The notes beneath the pieces were generated by a model. That model was given only the letters and a program-made list of their open reading frames with translations, did not search any database and was not told where the DNA came from. A stretch of DNA of 64,000 nt from positions 110,001 through 174,000 of the forward strand of contig JAKOON010000059.1 of the NCBI GenBank assembly GCA_022577435.1, read 5' to 3'. This DNA comes from Embiotoca jacksoni. Its lineage: Eukaryota; Chordata; Actinopteri; Embiotocidae. Shown here in pieces: positions 23,012 through 32,289 of the stretch. The stretch's first letter is position 1, and each line of letters starts with the position of its first letter. The translations under genes were made by a program, and so were the position numbers.

Positions 23012-25908
23012 CTGCTTCTCTTTACTTCCCCCGGCTGTTCTGGCAGGTTGAGATCCCTTCAGATTTCAGTGCTGTTTTTTTTTTTGGGCATCGTCCGTCC
23101 GTTAATCAGTCCAAACTGAAACATGAAACTTGGCACATTAATGTTCCTCACAGGATGAATCGTAATTACTCCCATCACCCTGTGACTTTACATCTAGCGC
23201 CCTCATCAGGCCAAAAGTTATAATTCATCCAAAACTGTGGTTCATGAATAAAATCAGTCGTCTTTATTGTCAATCACAGACTGGATCTGGACCTCCAGAA
23301 AACTAATAAGAAGGAGTGACTTTAGCTAACAACACCGAGATAACTGATGGACACATTTTATTCACTTTGGATTTGATGAGAGAAGTTGAATGGGAGTCTA
23401 TGGAGCCGGAGGCTTTTTGGAGCCGACCTCTAGTGGCACTCGCTGGTATTGCAGCTGAAGACACTTCTGCCTCAGCCTCCCTCCCCCCCCCCCCCTCCCC
23501 ACACACACACACACACACATGAGGAGTCCGTGTGTCGTCTCTTTCACCGTGAAGACGAGGTTCATCCGTCGACATTCATAATCATCCACCTTCATGTTTC
23601 TCTTTCCACCAGACTTCACTTCCTCTCTCATTACCGGGGGAAGCATCTATTTATTCTCCTCTTTCTCCGTCCCGTCTGACGCTCCTCGGGCCGCCGATCG
23701 AATCCATAAAAGTCTTGATTTATGCGTCGAGTCTGGCCGCACTTTTAACAGTCGCTATAAAAACAGGGGAGAAACTCTTCGCCGACTTCCTCTTTTCCTC
23801 TCCTCCCTCTTTACTTACTCCTTTATCTCTGTTTTGACTTCCAGCCGGTTCAGATAACAGGAAAGAAGGAAAGAGGTTTTTGGGGTCAAATTTATTGTAA
23901 TTAGAGTGATTTTTACGTGCATTCATTTGCAATATACAAGTTTGATTGAATGTGCGTAGTGGCATCGGCGCTTTTTAATGGAGGTTCATTACCGACCAAA
24001 CTATCGAGCGAGCACGAAATAAACTGGAGCTGAAATTAGACCTGATATCAGAAAATCCAAACTTTAATCAATGTTTTTCAGCAGCTTGTTCACAAAGTCA
24101 AACGGAGAGCAGAACAAACTCTGCAATCTGAATTTCAAGCTTCTTCCTGATGAGCTTTGTCGTATCCAGATTGTATTCGGAAGATTTTTCAGGGTTTTTT
24201 TTAGGAAAATGAGGATTGATAAAATCGCGCTACTGACAGACCTTCAAAATAAAAGCCTGAACACTCTCTAATCAGACTTTATTCCCTCCTCATTGGTTCG
24301 CAGCGTTACGAGGACACGACCGACCAGCTGTGCCCTCAACGAAATGACAACCAACGTTGCCGTGGCAACACCCAGCAGCCTTTCCCCGGCCCCTCTCCTT
24401 CGCCGTCACATGACGTAGAGGCGAAGGCCGACTCTGATTGGACGAGGCGCCGTTCTCAGTTAAACGTACAGGTGAGCCGGTGTTGTTGGGTTTATTTTAG
24501 TCTCGTATAAAGTAGTGTCGAGCCTGCGGAGGACTTTATGAGTCGGAGTCAAAAATGAACGTGGTATCGATTTTGTTGACGCGATGTACTGCACACAGTA
24601 CCAGAAGTAGTAGTAAAACTGTTCCCTGAAACCGCGGCGCAGTAACAGATGCTGTCTGTTCGGCAGGATGAAGAGGAGCCGTCCCGTCGCGACGAAGCCG
24701 AGCGTCGTCTCTCAGAACGAAGGTGAACGAGCACAGAAACCCTCGGATGTGTGATTCAACATTCGAGTGGATTTTTATTTCGTCACAAAAAGAAATCATC
24801 AATGAGTAGAAAATCAAATAAATGATTTTATTGTGCTATGATTTAGTTTCAAAAGTGACTTGAGGAGGACGACGTGAGAGAAACGCAGCCAAGATTTTAG
24901 AAACACTCACAACCCAGCACAACTTCCTAAAGTGATTTCATTATTTAGACGCGTCATCATTTATTTAACAGTTAGCTCTTCAATTATAGTTTCTACAACT
25001 TTTATTCACCTGAAAATAAGCAACCGCTTCCACTCAAATAAACTCAAACTACCGTGTTGCTTCTCTCTTATTCATGTCATAACATTTCAGAATTCATAAT
25101 ACTGGGAGTTCCTGTCGACTTTATGAAGTAAATTATTAGATGAAAAAATGATAATCAAGTAATAAATGCTGAAGTATCAGCCTGAAAATACCGAGCAGGT
25201 AAATACTAAACTTTAAAATATAAATTCTCCTCAGCTTGATAAAACAGATAAAACTAATTTCATTAAAAAAAGATGTATAAACTGTGTTTGTGGCAGAAAA
25301 AAATGGAATCAAACATCTTTTTTTTCTTCTGTCAAATCCCTTCAGTCTGTTCGCCCTCAATGTGGAGAATTTAAAACTGGAACTTCAAACTAGTTTTCAG
25401 GAGACAGCTAAAATCTGTCTGTTTTGTTTGAAATGTTGATGATGACAAAACCGCGTGTTCATAAATAAACAAAAAATATGCCAGCGTTTGTAATTTAAGG
25501 AAACACACTGCAGTTATTTTTCATGCACTCGTCATGTTATTTAAAAAAAGAAATGTACTTCCATAACATGTCGTCTTTCAGACTGATGCAGATTTCTATT
25601 ATGGAAGTGTCTTCAAATTAGTGCATATTTGATTAAATACGATCTCATTTGCATATCAAAACATGCAATTTCAAATAACTTGTAACTGAGACTGTAACAC
25701 CTGCACCTCCTCCAGCACCTCCTCCAGCAGCGGGGCCTCCTCCCGCCCGCTCTCCCCGCCCCTCCTCGCCATCCTCCTGGCCGCGGCGCTGGCTCTGCTG
25801 GCCTGTCTGATCTGGGTCGCCCCGGAGCCGGCGTGTCACCGTAGCAACCGGATGACGCGTAGCTTCCACCTGGCGATGAGGTACGTCAACGGGCCGCCGC
25901 CGACCTGA
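15815..25908 (+). CDS. syne4: Short KASH-domain nesprin (nesprin-4-like), 12 coding exons
   Basis: Joined exons: 15815-15999, 16094-16244, 16832-17014, 17294-17428, 17563-17757, 18295-18424, 18510-18653, 19042-19142, 21837-22055, 24304-24471, 24667-24722, 25716-25908. All twelve join in phase through GT/AG sites into 619 codons (611 if the earliest exon-9 donor is used). Residues 63-173 and 174-283 look like two spectrin repeats, with helix-A tryptophans at 83 and 192. They closely resemble the last cytoplasmic repeats of nesprin-1/2. LEWD lies at residues 348-351. The C terminus has a 20-residue hydrophobic helix, a Cys 23 residues before the end, and RYVNGPPPT, the SUN-binding KASH signature. 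Known family role: outer-nuclear-membrane anchor that binds SUN proteins in the perinuclear space and recruits kinesin-1; mammalian nesprin-4 positions nuclei in secretory cells and outer hair cells. The start at 15815 has a strong Kozak context (ACCATGG) and an in-frame TAG upstream at 15791. Human nesprin-4 is shorter (about 404 residues). The orthology to SYNE4 rather than a reduced SYNE1/2 paralogue is inference. Confidence 0.85.
16094..16244 (+). CDS. syne4: Nesprin exon 2, start of spectrin repeat 1
   Basis: Acceptor CTCTCCAG and donor CAG|GTAATA; 151 nt, ends in phase 0. It encodes the helix-A pattern RRWMLWHEF and then AWLRLAEQ, followed by an AKEELRKFQ helix end. This is very like the nesprin-1/2 repeat that begins with RRWKLW and ends with AKEEL. 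The downstream intron holds a copy of the dispersed repeat (16252-16625) beginning only about 8 bp after the exon. Confidence 0.85.
16252..16625 (+). mobile_element. Dispersed repeat copy 3, in nesprin intron 2
   Basis: Begins at CACAGACTGGATATAAAAG. A deletion after GATTGACAGG removes most of the right third, and the tail GGGTGACGTCACTGATGG is joined on directly. It lies about 8 bp from the exon 2 donor and holds a perfect TGACGTCA. Confidence 0.9.
16832..17014 (+). CDS. syne4: Nesprin exon 3, rest of spectrin repeat 1
   Basis: Acceptor TGTGTGTTCAG, donor CAG|GTGCTG (weak at +5/+6 relative to consensus); 183 nt, exactly 61 codons, phase 0 at both ends. The translation is an Arg/Leu-rich amphipathic helix pair with CGRRWDDVNARLESI, the usual helix-C signature of a spectrin repeat. 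The exon is GC-rich compared with its introns. Confidence 0.85.
17294..17428 (+). CDS. syne4: Nesprin exon 4, start of spectrin repeat 2
   Basis: Acceptor TTGTCTTTCAG, donor CAG|GTGTGT; 135 nt, 45 codons, phase 0 at both ends. It encodes EWEGFEAQREELALWLADMD, the helix-A signature of a second spectrin repeat, which matches the nesprin-1/2 segment of the form REEFEG..LVWLTEMD in position and spacing. Confidence 0.85.
17511..17560. repeat. (GT)n forming the 3' splice site of exon 5
   Basis: 25 dinucleotides ending directly in the acceptor TAG at 17560-17562; there is no ordinary pyrimidine tract between the repeat and the AG. Confidence 0.9.
17563..17757 (+). CDS. syne4: Nesprin exon 5, end of spectrin repeat 2
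   Basis: 195 nt, 65 codons, phase 0 at both ends. The acceptor is a (GT)25 array running directly into TAG, and the donor GTACAC opens a (CA)n array, so both splice sites are embedded in complementary microsatellites. It encodes VNVLLQRGEALIQRSEPADA and then an SRLLELLRRCSHVHNNI helix. GEALIQRSEP is shared by nesprin-1, -2 and -4 just before the Leu-Val-Phe-Glu junction. Skipping this exon would keep the frame but remove most of the second repeat. Confidence 0.85.
17760..17791. repeat. (CA)n at the 5' splice site of exon 5
   Basis: Begins within the donor GTACACAC and is complementary to the upstream (GT)n across the exon. Confidence 0.9.
18243..18294. repeat. 12-bp pyrimidine repeat, acceptor tract of exon 6
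   Basis: Four tandem copies of TCCTCCTCTTCC-type sequence ending in CCAG. Confidence 0.85.
18295..18424 (+). CDS. syne4: Nesprin exon 6, acidic linker
   Basis: The acceptor follows a tandem CTCCTCTTCCTC pyrimidine array; donor CAAAG|GTAAAA. 130 nt, leaves phase 1. It begins VFEDDW, which aligns with the VFEE junction of human nesprin-4 immediately after its spectrin repeat, and continues as an acidic, low-complexity linker (LLEEEGALDK). Confidence 0.8.
18510..18653 (+). CDS. syne4: Nesprin exon 7, carries the LEWD motif
   Basis: Acceptor TTTTCTTCCAG, donor CAG|GTAAGA; 144 nt. It encodes a Pro/His-rich stretch and then LGLEWDPSVDIGRSISRDD. LEWD is at 18572-18583. In nesprin-1, -2 and -4 the W-acidic LEWD motif binds kinesin light chain, and LEWDP.GDIG is how human nesprin-4 reads at this place. 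Retention here implies that kinesin-1 recruitment is conserved (inference). Confidence 0.85.
18668..18728. repeat. 11-bp tandem repeat after exon 7 donor
   Basis: About six copies of GGGACGTTCAG with single-base changes, starting about 15 bp inside the intron. Confidence 0.85.
19042..19142 (+). CDS. syne4: Nesprin exon 8, linker
   Basis: Acceptor CCGTGCAG, donor TTG|GTGAGT; 101 nt, returns to phase 0. It encodes a Ser/Asp-rich linker with RRDGLKRWSYLSSLDSWSDI. The Trp residues flanked by acidic residues (DSWSD) could be a second W-acidic-like site, but this is weak. Confidence 0.75.
19372..19869 (-). mobile_element. Dispersed repeat copy 4, in nesprin intron 8
   Basis: Reverse orientation; runs from one tail unit (GCGACGTCATCGTTGG) to GGATCAGAACCATTTT, missing only the last 60 bp or so. 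Confidence 0.92.
20160..20213. repeat. (CA)n microsatellite in intron 8
   Basis: 27 dinucleotides. Confidence 0.95.
20938..21626. repeat. C/A-only array of CAA and ACTACCACC units
   Basis: About 690 bp of (CAA)n broken by ACTACCACC blocks, with almost no G or T on the + strand. Larger segments recur, giving a higher-order structure. One frame is open and would give an Asn/Thr-rich protein, but the array lies inside nesprin intron 8 and the frame is a product of its composition. Confidence 0.9.
21837..22055 (+). CDS. syne4: Nesprin exon 9, linker with tandem donors
   Basis: Acceptor TGTGCTCTGCAG. The frame entering in phase 0 stays open to a TGA at 22068. Donor-like GTG words follow 22031, 22037, 22043, 22049 and 22055, all in the same phase; GAG|GTGGGT at 22055 matches U1 best. 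Choice of site changes the protein by two-residue steps of the Val-Glu/Val-Gln type. The encoded linker is charged (RQEEERW, PRRQDGEPIGFDGG) with no recognised domain. Confidence 0.65.
22777..22844. repeat. (GT)n microsatellite in intron 9
   Basis: 34 dinucleotides. A complementary (CA)n array follows at 22965. Confidence 0.95.
22965..23009. repeat. (CA)n microsatellite in intron 9
   Basis: 22 dinucleotides, in inverted relation to 22777-22844. Confidence 0.95.
23286..23471 (-). mobile_element. Dispersed repeat copy 5, core only
   Basis: Only the central core is present, reverse orientation, almost identical to copies 4, 7 and 9. Directly to its left is CACAGACTGGATCT, the opposite end of the element in + orientation, so the copy is rearranged. 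Confidence 0.9.
23640..24000. other. Intron 9, unique DNA, possible regulatory element
   Basis: Balanced non-repetitive stretch (CATAAAAGTCTTGATTTATG near 23706-23725) without coding sense; a candidate intronic enhancer by composition only. Confidence 0.2.
24304..24471 (+). CDS. syne4: Nesprin exon 10, linker
   Basis: Acceptor TTGGTTCGCAG, donor CAG|GTGAGC; 168 nt, 56 codons, phase 0 at both ends. It encodes a hydrophilic, Pro/Ser/Arg-rich linker including KADSDWTRRRSQ. No domain is recognised. It is assigned to the gene by open frame, clean splice sites and phase match. Confidence 0.65.
24667..24722 (+). CDS. syne4: Nesprin exon 11, 56-nt micro-exon
   Basis: Acceptor CTGTTCGGCAG, donor AAG|GTGAAC; 56 nt, leaves phase 2. 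Exon 10 ends in phase 0 while the KASH exon needs one base to complete a codon, and this small exon supplies exactly that shift. It encodes a charged stretch, DEEEPSRRDEAERRLSER, consistent with the basic/acidic residues that precede a KASH transmembrane helix. Confidence 0.65.
24723..25715. other. Intron 11 of the nesprin gene
   Basis: AT-rich, about 1 kb, no repeats or genes recognised. It ends in the tandem acceptor cluster of the KASH exon. Confidence 0.5.
25716..25908 (+). CDS. syne4: Nesprin exon 12, transmembrane helix and KASH peptide
   Basis: The acceptor after CACCTCCTCCAG (25714-25715) is preferred; CAGs at 25727 and 25730 are in the same phase. A Ser-rich start is followed by a 20-residue Leu/Ala helix (LLAILLAAALALLACLIWVA) and then a lumenal tail of 28 residues. 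The tail has a Cys 23 residues from the end, RSFHLAMRYVNG and the terminal PPPT, stop TGA at 25906. In known SUN-KASH structures the last residues sit in the SUN pocket and that Cys can form a disulphide with SUN. This is the strongest diagnostic exon of the gene. Confidence 0.92.
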
Positions 25909-27175
25909 GGACCGCGCACAGACTCCGGTGAGCGAAGCGTTTTCTGGTCGGAGGTTTGCAGCTCATCGAGTGACATCGACAGTTTGAATTCAGAGTCTGA
26001 ATCTGACAGATGTGAAAATCCGACTGAGTGTCAGACGAGTTTCCAAAATCCCCAAAACAGATGTTCTGTCGTTTGTTGTTAATTTTCATTACTGTCCATG
26101 AAGCTAATTAAAAATGATCTTCATGATTAATCTCAGGCTGCAGTATCGTTTGGTCAGAACGTGTTTTAGGGACTTCACTCCAAACATTTCCTTCTGTTCT
26201 CAACATTTTTCTTCATGAGCATCAAGAAAAAACACATTAAGACAAACTAATAATTTTTTGCATCGTGTTAGTCGGGCCGTTCTCCAAACCTCTGCAGCCT
26301 GAGGGCGAAGAAACGGAAAAATAAGACAAACAAGTAGCAAACTTTATGAAGCACATCTGTCAGCAGCTGGAATAAGAGTTTATCTCCACATCTGGAGGAA
26401 AACACAAACAAACAGCTTTCTGATTAGAAAACTTGGATTAAATCGGCTAAAACTAACGTAAAACATGCAACCGTGTTTAATACTTTGAATGACGTCCCTT
26501 CGTCTTCATTTAAATCACTAACTGCCTTGTTTTTCCATGACAGCACTTATATTTATATCTCTGTTGTACATTAAGACGGAAAAATGCTTTATTATTTTTC
26601 TGAACCACATCAGAGGTTTTCTCATTTTTTTTCAAGGCAGCTGCTGGTTTCAGATGATTTCTGTAAGAATCGATCCACATTTTGTTATTTGTTGTATTTA
26701 AAGTTAAAACGGATTTTTAAACTACAGACTCACCTGAAGAAAAACGTCGCACCAAAATCAAAGCAGCGCTGTTTCTGGAGGGAGGTGTGTCACGATTTAG
26801 CATCTTTTCTTGCTGCTGATGTCCGACTGATTTAAAAAAAAAAAAAAAAAAGATATATGTTACGTGAGAGATGAAAGAGTTGATTCAGACTCGATGAACC
26901 CCAAACATCCAACTTTTCTCAGGGGAAGATGCCCGTCCAGGTTCCCGAAAAAGTTCAGCATGAAGTATGTTTTTTGTTTTTTTTAAATAACGGAGACTTT
27001 GGTCAGTTAACTGCCATCTTAAACATTTCACTTATTTTTTTTTTCAATAGGCGTTTTGTTAGTGGTTGTTGTTTATTTCAAAAAGCGGATCCATTCAAAT
27101 GTTATTGCTTTTTTTTTTCTTTTTTTTTTAACGTGTTTGGAAAGAACAAATAAAATGAATTGTATGAAACGTTTG
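25909..27175 (+). other. Probable 3' UTR of the nesprin gene
   Basis: From the stop codon to the first AATAAA I can find, about 1.25 kb. The sequence is AT-rich with several T-runs and no coding frame of note. The end is inferred from the signal at 27149 and the GT-rich DNA just after it. Confidence 0.5.
27149..27154 (+). promoter_or_regulatory. Poly(A) signal AATAAA
   Basis: Canonical hexamer, the first downstream of the nesprin stop, followed about 15-30 bp later by GTTTGTGTTTGTGC, a typical GU-rich downstream element. Confidence 0.5.
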
Positions 27176-27179
27176 TGTT

Positions 27180-27857
27180 TGTGCATCATTTTATGTTTTT
27201 TTTTTTTTTTTTTTTTTTTTGTGTCTTAATGCGACGGGAAAATCAAAAATCAAATTTAATCAAAATGTATGTGACAGGTGGGCGGAGCCAGTTTGTATGA
27301 CGCAACATTCCCAGGAAAAAAATCGCAAGTGGGGAAAAGTTAGTCACGCATTTTTCATCATCCAGAGGTGGCTGTTCATACAGAGAGAGGAGGCGGAGCT
27401 AAAGTAACGGGGCTGGCTTTTCAACTGCCAACCGACTGACGTCACACACGACACTTTGAAGCGAAGTCAAAAAAAAAAAACCGGTTACCGTTTATCGCCA
27501 CAGGTGCCGCCAAAGATAATGAAATGGTGATCTTCGAAGTTGTAATTTAACGTTTTGCTTAAAAAATGAGCAAAATGATTGTTTAATGATTGTTTGTGTT
27601 TGTTTGTGTGTCTCTGTGTGTGACCGTGGTTGTGTACTTGTGTCTGTATTTTTGTCACGCAGCTGTCAGTCCCTGTTTGTGTTGCTCAGCCGGTGGTCTT
27701 TGTGCTCCGCCGAGTGTGCAGACATTTTTCTGCAGACAGTCTGAATCGGTGTGTTTCGTCCTCCAGAGACTTTTTTTTTCCTCCTTCAAGTGTGTTTCGT
27801 TTCTTGTGAATGTCTACACTGATAATATTCTTATATTTGTGTGACTCTACAGTCATT

Positions 27858-27926
<69 letters not shown>

Positions 27927-28021
27927 ACGCTTTGCTGGTGATCCAGTTAATGAAAGCGCTCCATCTGTTCGCAGCGCCGGCGGGCCTGCAGCTGGGACAA
28001 TGATGATTATGATATCTGCTC

Positions 28022-28059
<38 letters not shown>

Positions 28060-28860
28060 AGAGGACATTTTAACTTCCTCCTCTGGAATCATGAGAAGAC
28101 CGAAGAACAACCATTTCATTGTTTTGGATATTCTAAATTTGATCCAAAGCCATTGAAAAAAAAGCTGAATGACTTTCTCCTCCTTCGGGGAAATATTTCT
28201 TCCAAGAAAATCTCAAAAGTTTTGAAATACATCAAATTTAAAAACCACAGAACACTTTTGCTGTTTGCTTGTGCGAGTCGCTGCAGCATTTTTCTCGCCC
28301 TTCGAAACTGTACGTTCTGCTTCGATACGACGGATTCCAGTTTAAAATCTCCGCATTGTCGGATGAAGGTGGCGTGTGTTCGGATGGACAAGGCATGTTT
28401 TTCAGTGTTTGCGCGTGGAAATGCGACGGAGGTGATGGGGAGGGGGGAAGCGTCCGAGGGCAGCGGGCGCATGAATGGATGCGATTGTCTCCCACAGCTG
28501 AGAAAACGCCTGAAATTCAATTATAGGGCAAATAATTTCATGTTAGCCGAGGAATTCGCCGGTGGACTTTTAACCCGGCGGTCGTGAGACGGAGAGACAC
28601 GGAGAGGACAAGCTGGAAAAAAAATTAAAACTTGAGATCGAGAAAATCGGTCTCCAAGTTCACTAGTTGTGGAGTTCTTTTCAAAACTGTAAAAGCGAAT
28701 CATCTTTTTCAAGAGAATTATCGCAGACAAAAGCGAAACCTTTTGTTTTTCCTACAACAGAACTCGTTTTCCTCGATTGGCCGTGCCGGTTTGTAAACGC
28801 CACACGGGTAGTCTGTCGTCTGCAGCTCGTCATCTGCTGGGGCGGATAGTATCGTTCAAA
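27180..28860. other. No gene; two candidate conserved elements
   Basis: Holds a T-run (27199-27220), a GT array (27861-27926), a poly(A) run (28025-28054) and two balanced stretches, 27927-28022 and 28380-28590 (AATTCAATTATAGGGCAAAT). The long open frames at 28116-28587 occur on both strands and have no recognisable domain. Confidence 0.3.
27861..27926. repeat. (GT)n microsatellite
   Basis: 33 dinucleotides. Confidence 0.95.
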
Positions 28861-28864
28861 ACGT

Positions 28865-29400
28865 GGAACCGGTACGAGTGTGGATCAATAAGTTCTACGA
28901 CGGCTGCAACAGCGTGACGTTCACGCAGCAGGAAGAAGCTACGACCAAAATGTTTCAAAACAAATTTCGTCGCTTGACAGACCGTCAACACCGACTTCTA
29001 CCGGGACCTTCTGAGGCGTCTGAGCGGGAAAAACATTCGCTGCAATTCATCCTGAACTGTGGCGCCATGGCAACAGGGTCCTCCAGCGTGACGACACGCC
29101 GGCTCGCAGCGTTTTGAGAACGCACATTTTTCTAACCTTCAAAACACAATCGTCGCTCTTTAATTTAAGAGCAGCATCGCCTGCAAAAGTTCCACTAACG
29201 ACGTCGTGAATGCACAAGATGTCCTGCAGCTGCTTCACAACAAAAGCCTCGTGGTGCTTTACAGACGTTAGCAGTGAGGACTCGGCACATCTGGAGAATC
29301 TTTGGTCTGAGCTGGCCAACATCTGCTTTGCATCTTTAGGACGTCTTCGTAGTCCCGACATAAACTGTACAAACGGGGATCGTAGTGCAAACCTCCGAAG
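28865..29400 (+). pseudogene. Mariner-type transposase relic
   Basis: Around 28982-29050 the + strand reads TVNTDFYRDLLRRLSGKNI and then, after a stop, VAPW and HAGSQRFEN-like pieces. This is the mariner catalytic-domain segment (FVPPGQTVN..FY.EVLRRLRE type) that precedes the second catalytic Asp. Frameshifts follow. A sister relic lies at 35170-36200. Confidence 0.6.
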
Positions 29401-31150
29401 TAGTTAAAGATCCTCGGGACGGCGTTTGAAATAAAAATACTCTTCGAAAATCACTCCGAACTAAACGACTACTTGTCTACTGTGCGTAGTAGAGTAGCTA
29501 GTAGACAGCTTTAAGGTGCATTACTGCCACCTTCTGACGGGAGTAACGCATTACAACCAGGCGCCGGTAAAAACAGAAGAAACAAGAAATAAACGACAGT
29601 CGCATATACTAATCGATTTAAACAAAATATTTTAATGAAAATCAACGTGGCGAGTCTACAGAAATGGAAATCGAGCTCATCCATGTGCAGTGAACGTGAC
29701 AGATTCATTCAAACTGACTTTTGCGTTTCAAAAATCCAGTAATAAATGTGAATTTTATGTATACTTACATCTAATATGTAATAATTCCAAACTTGTACGG
29801 AGCTGAACTGAGCAGCAAACAAACGAACTATAAAGAACTGAGAAAGATGGATTCCAGTCACATTCCTGCCTTTGCTGCGTTCAGGAATTCAAAGTATTTG
29901 AGTTGCGTATTTACGACGAGCACACAGCGCGTGTTGTCTGATCAGTTTCACACAAAACCTCCTTCAGTCCTGCTGCGTATAGACCGATCTCTATTATAAC
30001 GAGGACGTGTGGAGCCAGCGATGATCTCCACATCCTGGATTAAACAAAAAAAAAAACAACTAAAAAAAACACTCGTATACTTTGTAGCTCGGCCCGAACA
30101 GACGTATAGAAGAAAAATCTGCAGCAAACCGAATTAGTTTGATTTAATTTGAATCCAGCGGCACAAAGCGGGCTGTGGTTAATCACATTTAAAAATGACA
30201 GAGGTTTTAGTAACATTTAAAGACAATTGATGTCAGATAGAAAGTCTCTATTGATATAATTTAGATGTAATGGAGTTAGTCTGTTACAAAACCAGGAGAA
30301 GGCAGGTTCACTGTGAGTGTTGTTCATTCTGGATGAACACTGCAGTGTGTGGATCCAGGATGGAAACATACTCCCTGATCTCTAGAACCAATCAACCGTC
30401 CAAATTGCCGTTCTGAGCAGCCAAATTTTGGAGGTTTCAGCATCCTTAAAAGACCCCTTTTTTATCCAGTTTCATGCCGAACACATTCTCCGCATTTCAG
30501 TGTTCCAAAGAGAAACCGACACAAACCCAGTTTCATGTCACTGAGCAGGGAACCAACTCTGCAGCATAATATCTCTCTCTGTATACATGTAATTATACCA
30601 GCTGAAACTGTCTGTTTAAGGTTGTTCAATTATAAGGAGGAGATTTTCCTCAAGCTGATGTAACGATATTTTCTCAACCGACTAATACACAAGCTCATAC
30701 TATAGCATGTCGTCCAAAATATAAAAATGTCCTACTACAGTATGTTTTTCAAAATGTCATTAAAACATCAAAGTTTAGTTCTACATGGTAAAATAATGTT
30801 TTTTATTAATGGAGTCTGGTGGCTTCGAGCACAGTAACATTACAGCACAATTAGGTTTTCCTTCCCAACGGGAAATAAATAGAACATAAACAGCAGATAA
30901 CAAGAGACAGAAGCATCGACAGTGTTCAGAAAATGAGAATAAATTGATCATAGTTTCTACTCTATATTGGGGTCAAACTCTGTAAATGGTCAACAGAGAC
31001 CCTTGAAACGCTTCAGAAAGGATTTTTGTTCTTTGACACCGTGAATTCATCGCCCCGCTAACGTCCAGTAAATACGTAGAAATCTTTACGTTTGGACAGA
31101 AACCCCCGTGTTTTAGTTTCGGAGGGAGCTCGATGAGAAATAAATTGCAT
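29401..31150. other. No gene; small mariner fragment near 30990
   Basis: AT-rich unique DNA. 30990-31060 (CAACAGAGACCCTTGAAACG, then CACCGTGAATTCATCG) matches the mariner relic at 35236 and 35392. Confidence 0.4.
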
Positions 31151-31156
31151 AGAAAG

Positions 31157-31206
31157 TTGACCCGGCGTGACCCGGCGTGACCCGGCGTGACCCGGCGTGA
31201 CCCGGC
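31157..31206. repeat. 10-bp tandem repeat
   Basis: Five copies of TGACCCGGCG, the last changed to CCGGCC. Confidence 0.95.
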
Positions 31207-31209
31207 CGC

Positions 31210-31380
31210 TGTGCATCGCTGCGGGTTGAGACGTCTAGCTCGTTATTTATACCAACAATGATTACTGGCCTGGCAGCTTTAATGCAGATAAAACCCTCCA
31301 CCGACGGCCTAATAATAGTGCTCAGCCTATAAACACGCCAATTAACGGGGCATTACCTGCACTCATCTTTAGGACGGTGC
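31210..31380. other. Candidate conserved non-coding element
   Basis: Non-repetitive and non-coding, dense in AACAATGATTACTGG, CTAATAATAG, ATAAACACG and CCAATTAACG (Sox, homeodomain and forkhead-like words). Flanked by microsatellites, as enhancers in gene deserts often are. Composition only. Confidence 0.3.
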
Positions 31381-31382
31381 AG

Positions 31383-31384
<2 letters not shown>

Positions 31385-31417
<33 letters not shown>

Positions 31418-31436
31418 CGTGCGTGTGTGCGTTTGT

Positions 31437-31482
<46 letters not shown>

Positions 31483-31510
31483 ATGCGTGTGCACGTGTGT
31501 GTGTGTGTCA
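31385..31510. repeat. Interrupted (GT)n microsatellite
   Basis: GT array with GCGTGC and GCACGTG interruptions. Confidence 0.95.
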
Positions 31511-31696
31511 GAGCTCTACCTCGGCAGTGATAAAGCCGGGATGTTCCCCCGGCTAATGGCTTTGGATCGGAGCCCGGCAGTGACAGGACTGACTGACCAA
31601 CCCACCGGCTGCTGTGTGAAGAATCTGGTTCACTGCCAAGACAACACACATCACACACTTACACACACATCTGAGACAGGAAGCCGAGGGTGGGAT

Positions 31697-31698
<2 letters not shown>

Positions 31699-31766
<68 letters not shown>
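31699..31766. repeat. (GT)n microsatellite
   Basis: 34 dinucleotides. Confidence 0.95.
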
Positions 31767-31769
<3 letters not shown>

Positions 31770-32289
31770 AGGAAGCTGATGTTTTGGGGAAATTGAAAGT
31801 GACGGGCTGCATTCGTAGCATGAAAAGAGGAAGATGTCGGCGTGTTTTTGGTACTTAATTATTGAAAATGATACGAAGCGATCAATGCTGGCGCAGAATG
31901 ACTGGAATATCAAACCAGACGATGCCGGAAGCCTGAAGCGCCTCAGTTATACCTGTTGAAACATCTTCATTTTGACCCTAAATTTCTTTTTAGATTTAGC
32001 AAAAATCACTGAGCGGAGATTGTACCTCGTGTATGTTTTGTATTGTAACACCATCAAATGGATTAAACCGCAGATATCCATAATTTTTTGAAAACCTCAG
32101 CCTGACGTGGTTTCGTTGCAATCTTCAGGGTTTCCACAGAAAGAAAAGAGAAGCACAGACACAGAGAGACGGTCCGATCTCCTCCGAGAGTTTAAGAAAA
32201 AGATTAAAAGCACAAAGTGTTAAATGAGGATTCACTCGGACAAAATTCAACCCTAAACTGGACCACCTGACTTTCTTTCTCTCTTTCTT

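Noticed and set aside
28116..28587. Long open frames on both strands (144 and 134 codons)
   Set aside because: Open on opposite strands at once, no domain, no splice context; chance or conserved non-coding DNA is likelier.
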